NCBI GenBank assembly: GCA_051654865.1
Contig: JBOFYV010000024.1
Coordinates: forward strand, 103,068-167,067
From: JBOFOR01 sp051654865
GTDB lineage: Bacteria > Bacillota > Clostridia > Peptostreptococcales > Peptostreptococcaceae
Reading direction: 5' to 3'
DNA length: 64,000 nt
Part shown: positions 62,117-64,000 of the stretch, piece after piece
How the letters are laid out: every line of letters starts with the position of its first letter
Numbering within the stretch: the first letter of the stretch is position 1
Position numbers and translations under genes: made by a program
The notes under the pieces: model-generated
The model's database searches: none
What the model was told of the DNA's origin: nothing
Seen by the model: the letters and a program-made list of their open reading frames with translations, nothing else

Positions 62117-62165
62117 TTGACACCACCACTACATACTACATAGTAGTAGTATGTAGTGGTGGTGT
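62117..62165 (+). promoter_or_regulatory. Promoter and large palindromic operator upstream of the padR gene
   Basis: A perfect inverted repeat with 20-bp arms, 62120-62139 and 62146-62165 (ACACCACCACTACATACTAC and complement), loop ATAGTA, overlaps a consensus -35 TTGACA at 62117-62122. The inner TACATACTA / TAGTATGTA is PadR-operator-like. It ends 25 bp before the padR start, so autorepression is likely. It is much more GC-rich than its surroundings. A hairpin in the leader RNA is an alternative role. Confidence 0.65.
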
Positions 62166-62190
62166 TACTAAGTAGTGAAAGGAAGATAAT

Positions 62191-62513
62191 ATGGAAAATA
62201 TCACAGAAATGTTAAAAGGTGTACTTGAAGGGTGCGTTCTTGAAATTATTAGTCACGAGGAAACCTATGGATATGAAATAACTAAAAAACTAAATGAACT
62301 TGCATTTTTAGATGTTGTAGATGGAACAGTTTATACTATACTAGTAAGACTTGAGAAGAATAAATTGGTACAAACTACAAAAAGAAATCAGATATGGGAC
62401 CACCACGAAAGTTCTTTATACTTAATGATGCAGGTCATGAAGAACTAAAGAAATTTTGGGCAAAATGGGAATTTGTTTCAGCTAAAATTAATCAATTAAA
62501 GGAGATGAAGTAA
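62191..62513 (+). pseudogene. PadR family regulator, frameshifted
   Basis: The first frame reads 'LKGVLEGCVLEIISHEETYGYEITKKLNELAFLDVVDGTVYTILVRLEKNKLV', a classic PadR winged helix, then goes out of frame and stops at 62448. One base added in the A-rich stretch 62377-62388 restores 'KSDMGPPRKFFILNDAGHEELKKFWAKWEF...LKEMK' and ends at 62513, giving about 107 residues, normal for PadR. The restored stop overlaps the next start by one base, as expected for an operon. It is a probable repressor of itself and the two DUF1048 genes, if intact. Confidence 0.85.
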
Positions 62514-62809
62514 TGACTTTTTTTGATAAGATAACAGGTAATGATATGACAAGAGAGCTTAAAAGTTTTGAAGCAAGAGTAAAAGAATTACCAGGAGACT
62601 ATCAAGATACTTGGGAAAATATTAAAGAAAATCTTTGGCATCATTCAGATTTTACTGGTCGCAATTTGATGCCAATTTTGGAGAGTGCTCTTTATATTCT
62701 TGAAGAAACAGCAACAGATGGTCAAAGTGTAAAAGATGCTTCAAATACTTTCCGTGATAAATGGCGTAAAGAGCTAAATAACAATATATCAAAAAAATTA
62801 GGTAAATAG
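62513..62809 (+). CDS. DUF1048 family protein, shortened
   Basis: 98 residues. 'RELKSFEARVKELPGDYQDTWENIKENLWHHSDFTGRNLMPILESALYILEETATDGQSVKD' matches the DUF1048 family, often found behind padR. The segment with 'GDDVAAFCDEL', present in the second copy downstream, is missing here: 'SVKD' passes directly into 'ASNTFRDKWRKELN'. This may be an in-frame internal deletion. DUF1048 proteins are small helical and of unknown function. The start ATG shares a base with the restored padR stop. Confidence 0.8.
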   Translation: MTFFDKITGNDMTRELKSFEARVKELPGDYQDTWENIKENLWHHSDFTGRNLMPILESALYILEETATDGQSVKDASNTFRDKWRKELNNNISKKLGK

Positions 62810-62818
62810 GAGAATACA

Positions 62819-63172
62819 ATGGGAATACAAGATATAATTAAAGGTAAAAAAGAATGGAGAGCACATATGGCTCGTATTAAATCACTACCAAAAGATTATC
62901 AGATAGTTTATAAGGAAATTCAAAAATATCTTTTTAAGGTAGGTCCTGTTGAGCTAAATGAAGGTATAGATTTGCTTTCTGGAATTGTTGATTTCTTTGA
63001 AGAAGGTGTGGCTTTAGGCAAAGGTGTGTTAGAAGTGACAGGAGATGATGTAGCAGCTTTTTGTGATGAATTAATAAAAGATTCAAAAACTTATGCTGAC
63101 ATTTATCAAGAATCTATAAACAAAGAGGGTAGTAAGATAATAAAGGAGTCTCTTGATAAAACTAAAAAATAA
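62819..63172 (+). CDS. DUF1048 family protein
   Basis: 117 residues, full length for the family: 'IKGKKEWRAHMARIKSLPKDYQIVYKEIQKYLFKV' followed by 'LLSGIVDFFEEGVALGKGVLEVTGDDVAAFCDELIKDSKTY'. It is paralogous to the shorter gene 10 nt upstream and last in the padR-DUF1048-DUF1048 unit. All-helical and cytoplasmic; function unknown. AGGAGA precedes ATG. Confidence 0.88.
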   Translation: MGIQDIIKGKKEWRAHMARIKSLPKDYQIVYKEIQKYLFKVGPVELNEGIDLLSGIVDFFEEGVALGKGVLEVTGDDVAAFCDELIKDSKTYADIYQESINKEGSKIIKESLDKTKK

Positions 63173-63175
63173 ACT

Positions 63176-63207
63176 AAGGCATTGTACATACAGATACAAT
63201 GCCTTTC
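63176..63207. terminator. Terminator between convergent genes
   Basis: Perfect 11-bp arms 63176-63186 and 63195-63205 (AAGGCATTGTA and complement), short T tract. Confidence 0.7.
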
Positions 63208-63219
63208 ATAGTACCTACT

Positions 63220-64000
63220 TTATTTATTATTAAAAAATTTCTTTCTATATTGGGAAGGAGTACATCCCATGTTCTTACTAAACATTTCTGTAAAATAGCT
63301 AGAACTATTAAACCCACAGTGAAGAGCTATTTCAGTAATAGAATAAGAACTATTATTAAGCATCTCAATACTTTTTTCTAAACGATACTCAGTAAGATAA
63401 GAAATAGGAGAACTTTCTAAAAATAACTGAAAAAGCTTACAACAATTGCTACGACATACATTTCCAGCTAATGCGATATCACTAAGGGTTATTTTATTAC
63501 GATAATTCCTTTGAATATATCCTACCATATTATGCATAGAATCAAGGTTTTTAGAATTAGTATTTTGGGTATCACTACTTTTATTATATATATTATTATA
63601 AATGCTGTAGAAGAGGCTATAACAAATACTCATAACTTGCAATTCAAAACCATCATTTTTCTCATTGCAAATTTTGTATATATTAATTAACATATCTATA
63701 AAATTTCGTTGCCATACAATAGAAGAATCAAATATAAAAAATGGATGAGAAGGGTCCTTGCATACAGGGACAACATAAGAACTTTTTATTCTATTTACGT
63801 TAGAAAGTAAAGATGGAGATAAAAGTATGCACAAAAAATTACAATCAAATCCATCTTTAGAATAGCCATAGTGCATTTGTTTTGAATTTATAAAAATTCC
63901 CTGACCTTCTTTTAATTCATAGTTATTACCATTTACTGAAAAATTCATTTCACCTTCTAGTATAATTATAAACTCTAGATCTTTATGCCAATGATTTACT
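63220..64000 (-). CDS. AraC family transcriptional regulator with cupin sensor (5' end outside window)
   Basis: The frame is open to the window edge: upstream of the first in-frame Met (63948) the codons read 'HWHKDLEFIIILEGE', the cupin start of AraC-type sensors, so the gene begins beyond base 64000. About 260 residues are visible. The cupin part (to about residue 100) is followed by two helix-turn-helix motifs at the C-terminus: 'ITLSDIALAGNVCRSNCCKLFQLFLESSPISYLTEYRLEKSIEML' and 'SITEIALHCGFNSSSYFTEMFSKNMGCTPSQYRKKF'. It probably responds to a small carbohydrate-like ligand and controls genes beyond the window. Confidence 0.9.
   Translation of the reverse strand, partial: VNHWHKDLEFIIILEGEMNFSVNGNNYELKEGQGIFINSKQMHYGYSKDGFDCNFLCILLSPSLLSNVNRIKSSYVVPVCKDPSHPFFIFDSSIVWQRNFIDMLINIYKICNEKNDGFELQVMSICYSLFYSIYNNIYNKSSDTQNTNSKNLDSMHNMVGYIQRNYRNKITLSDIALAGNVCRSNCCKLFQLFLESSPISYLTEYRLEKSIEMLNNSSYSITEIALHCGFNSSSYFTEMFSKNMGCTPSQYRKKFFNNK

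Noticed and set aside
62120..62165. Palindrome considered as a transposon end or CRISPR-like repeat
   Set aside because: It is single-copy in the window, has no flanking duplication or transposase, and its position before padR fits an operator better.

Overview
The window is AT-rich, gene-dense DNA from a low-GC, spore-forming anaerobic Firmicute, most likely of the Peptostreptococcaceae (Clostridioides / Paraclostridium / Romboutsia type). The evidence is the strong AGGAGG-type ribosome binding sites with frequent TTG and GTG starts, an SleC-like spore cortex hydrolase, an asrABC dissimilatory sulfite reductase linked to an FNT hydrosulfide channel, a double-cubane reductase with its activase, and a PTS-EIIC/EAL fusion. 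The family assignment is inference. No rRNA, tRNA, CRISPR array, prophage or insertion sequence was seen.

Layout. 1-7.6 kb: the 3' end of a secreted chitin-binding protein, an SleC-like enzyme, a DUF2871 membrane protein, a RidA-family protein, an anchored hypothetical, a MarR-MATE efflux pair with a palindromic operator, and a cation/Ca2+ exchanger. 7.8-15.6 kb: a YczE-type membrane protein, a DUF4163/DUF3298 secreted protein, an S24/LexA-like autoprotease with no recognisable DNA-binding domain, a PTS-EIIC/EAL c-di-GMP phosphodiesterase, and a large XRE-type regulator divergent from an OFA-type MFS carrier. 15.8-20.2 kb: a two-component system plus an FtsX-type ABC transporter and a small membrane protein; related 11-bp-spaced TTAACA-like repeats precede both units. 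20.4-25.3 kb: nitroreductase, a Crp/Fnr regulator, a CRP-type palindrome, then asrABC and an FNT channel. 25.3-30 kb: metallophosphoesterase, a second MATE pump, and a PP2C phosphatase / glycosyltransferase pair.

30.1-37.0 kb is the most unusual region. Six genes encode a double-cubane-cluster reductase, its ATP-dependent activase, a DUF3798 lipoprotein and a nucleoside/sugar-type ABC importer (one double-ATPase, two permeases). Between the lipoprotein and ATPase genes lies a stretch of about 140 nt that folds on paper into a closed four-way junction and matches no riboswitch class I recognise. I read the cassette as an import-and-reduce system for an unknown small molecule.

37.3-51.7 kb: a FUSC-family exporter, an APC permease, a protein made of two copies of one domain, an M15 peptidoglycan peptidase, a 57-residue protein, a pentapeptide protein, 4-alpha-glucanotransferase, a BI-1-like membrane protein, an M61-like protein with a broken HExxH motif, a YfcC-type carrier, a TIM-barrel protein and a TcyP-like cystine symporter. 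51.8-64 kb: a NatAB-type ABC system whose permease is fused to a CPBP protease, a heterodimeric ABC exporter whose catalytic subunit is frameshifted, two divergent M42 aminopeptidases, a class V aminotransferase, a frameshifted PadR regulator with a 20-bp-arm palindrome upstream and two DUF1048 genes, and the 3' part of an AraC regulator running off the end. Nearly every transcription unit ends in a clear hairpin terminator. No gene-free gap exceeds about 300 bases; the larger ones (2877-3168, 7655-7873, 14007-14295, 40562-40823) hold only AT-rich sequence with presumed promoters and nothing else I can identify.
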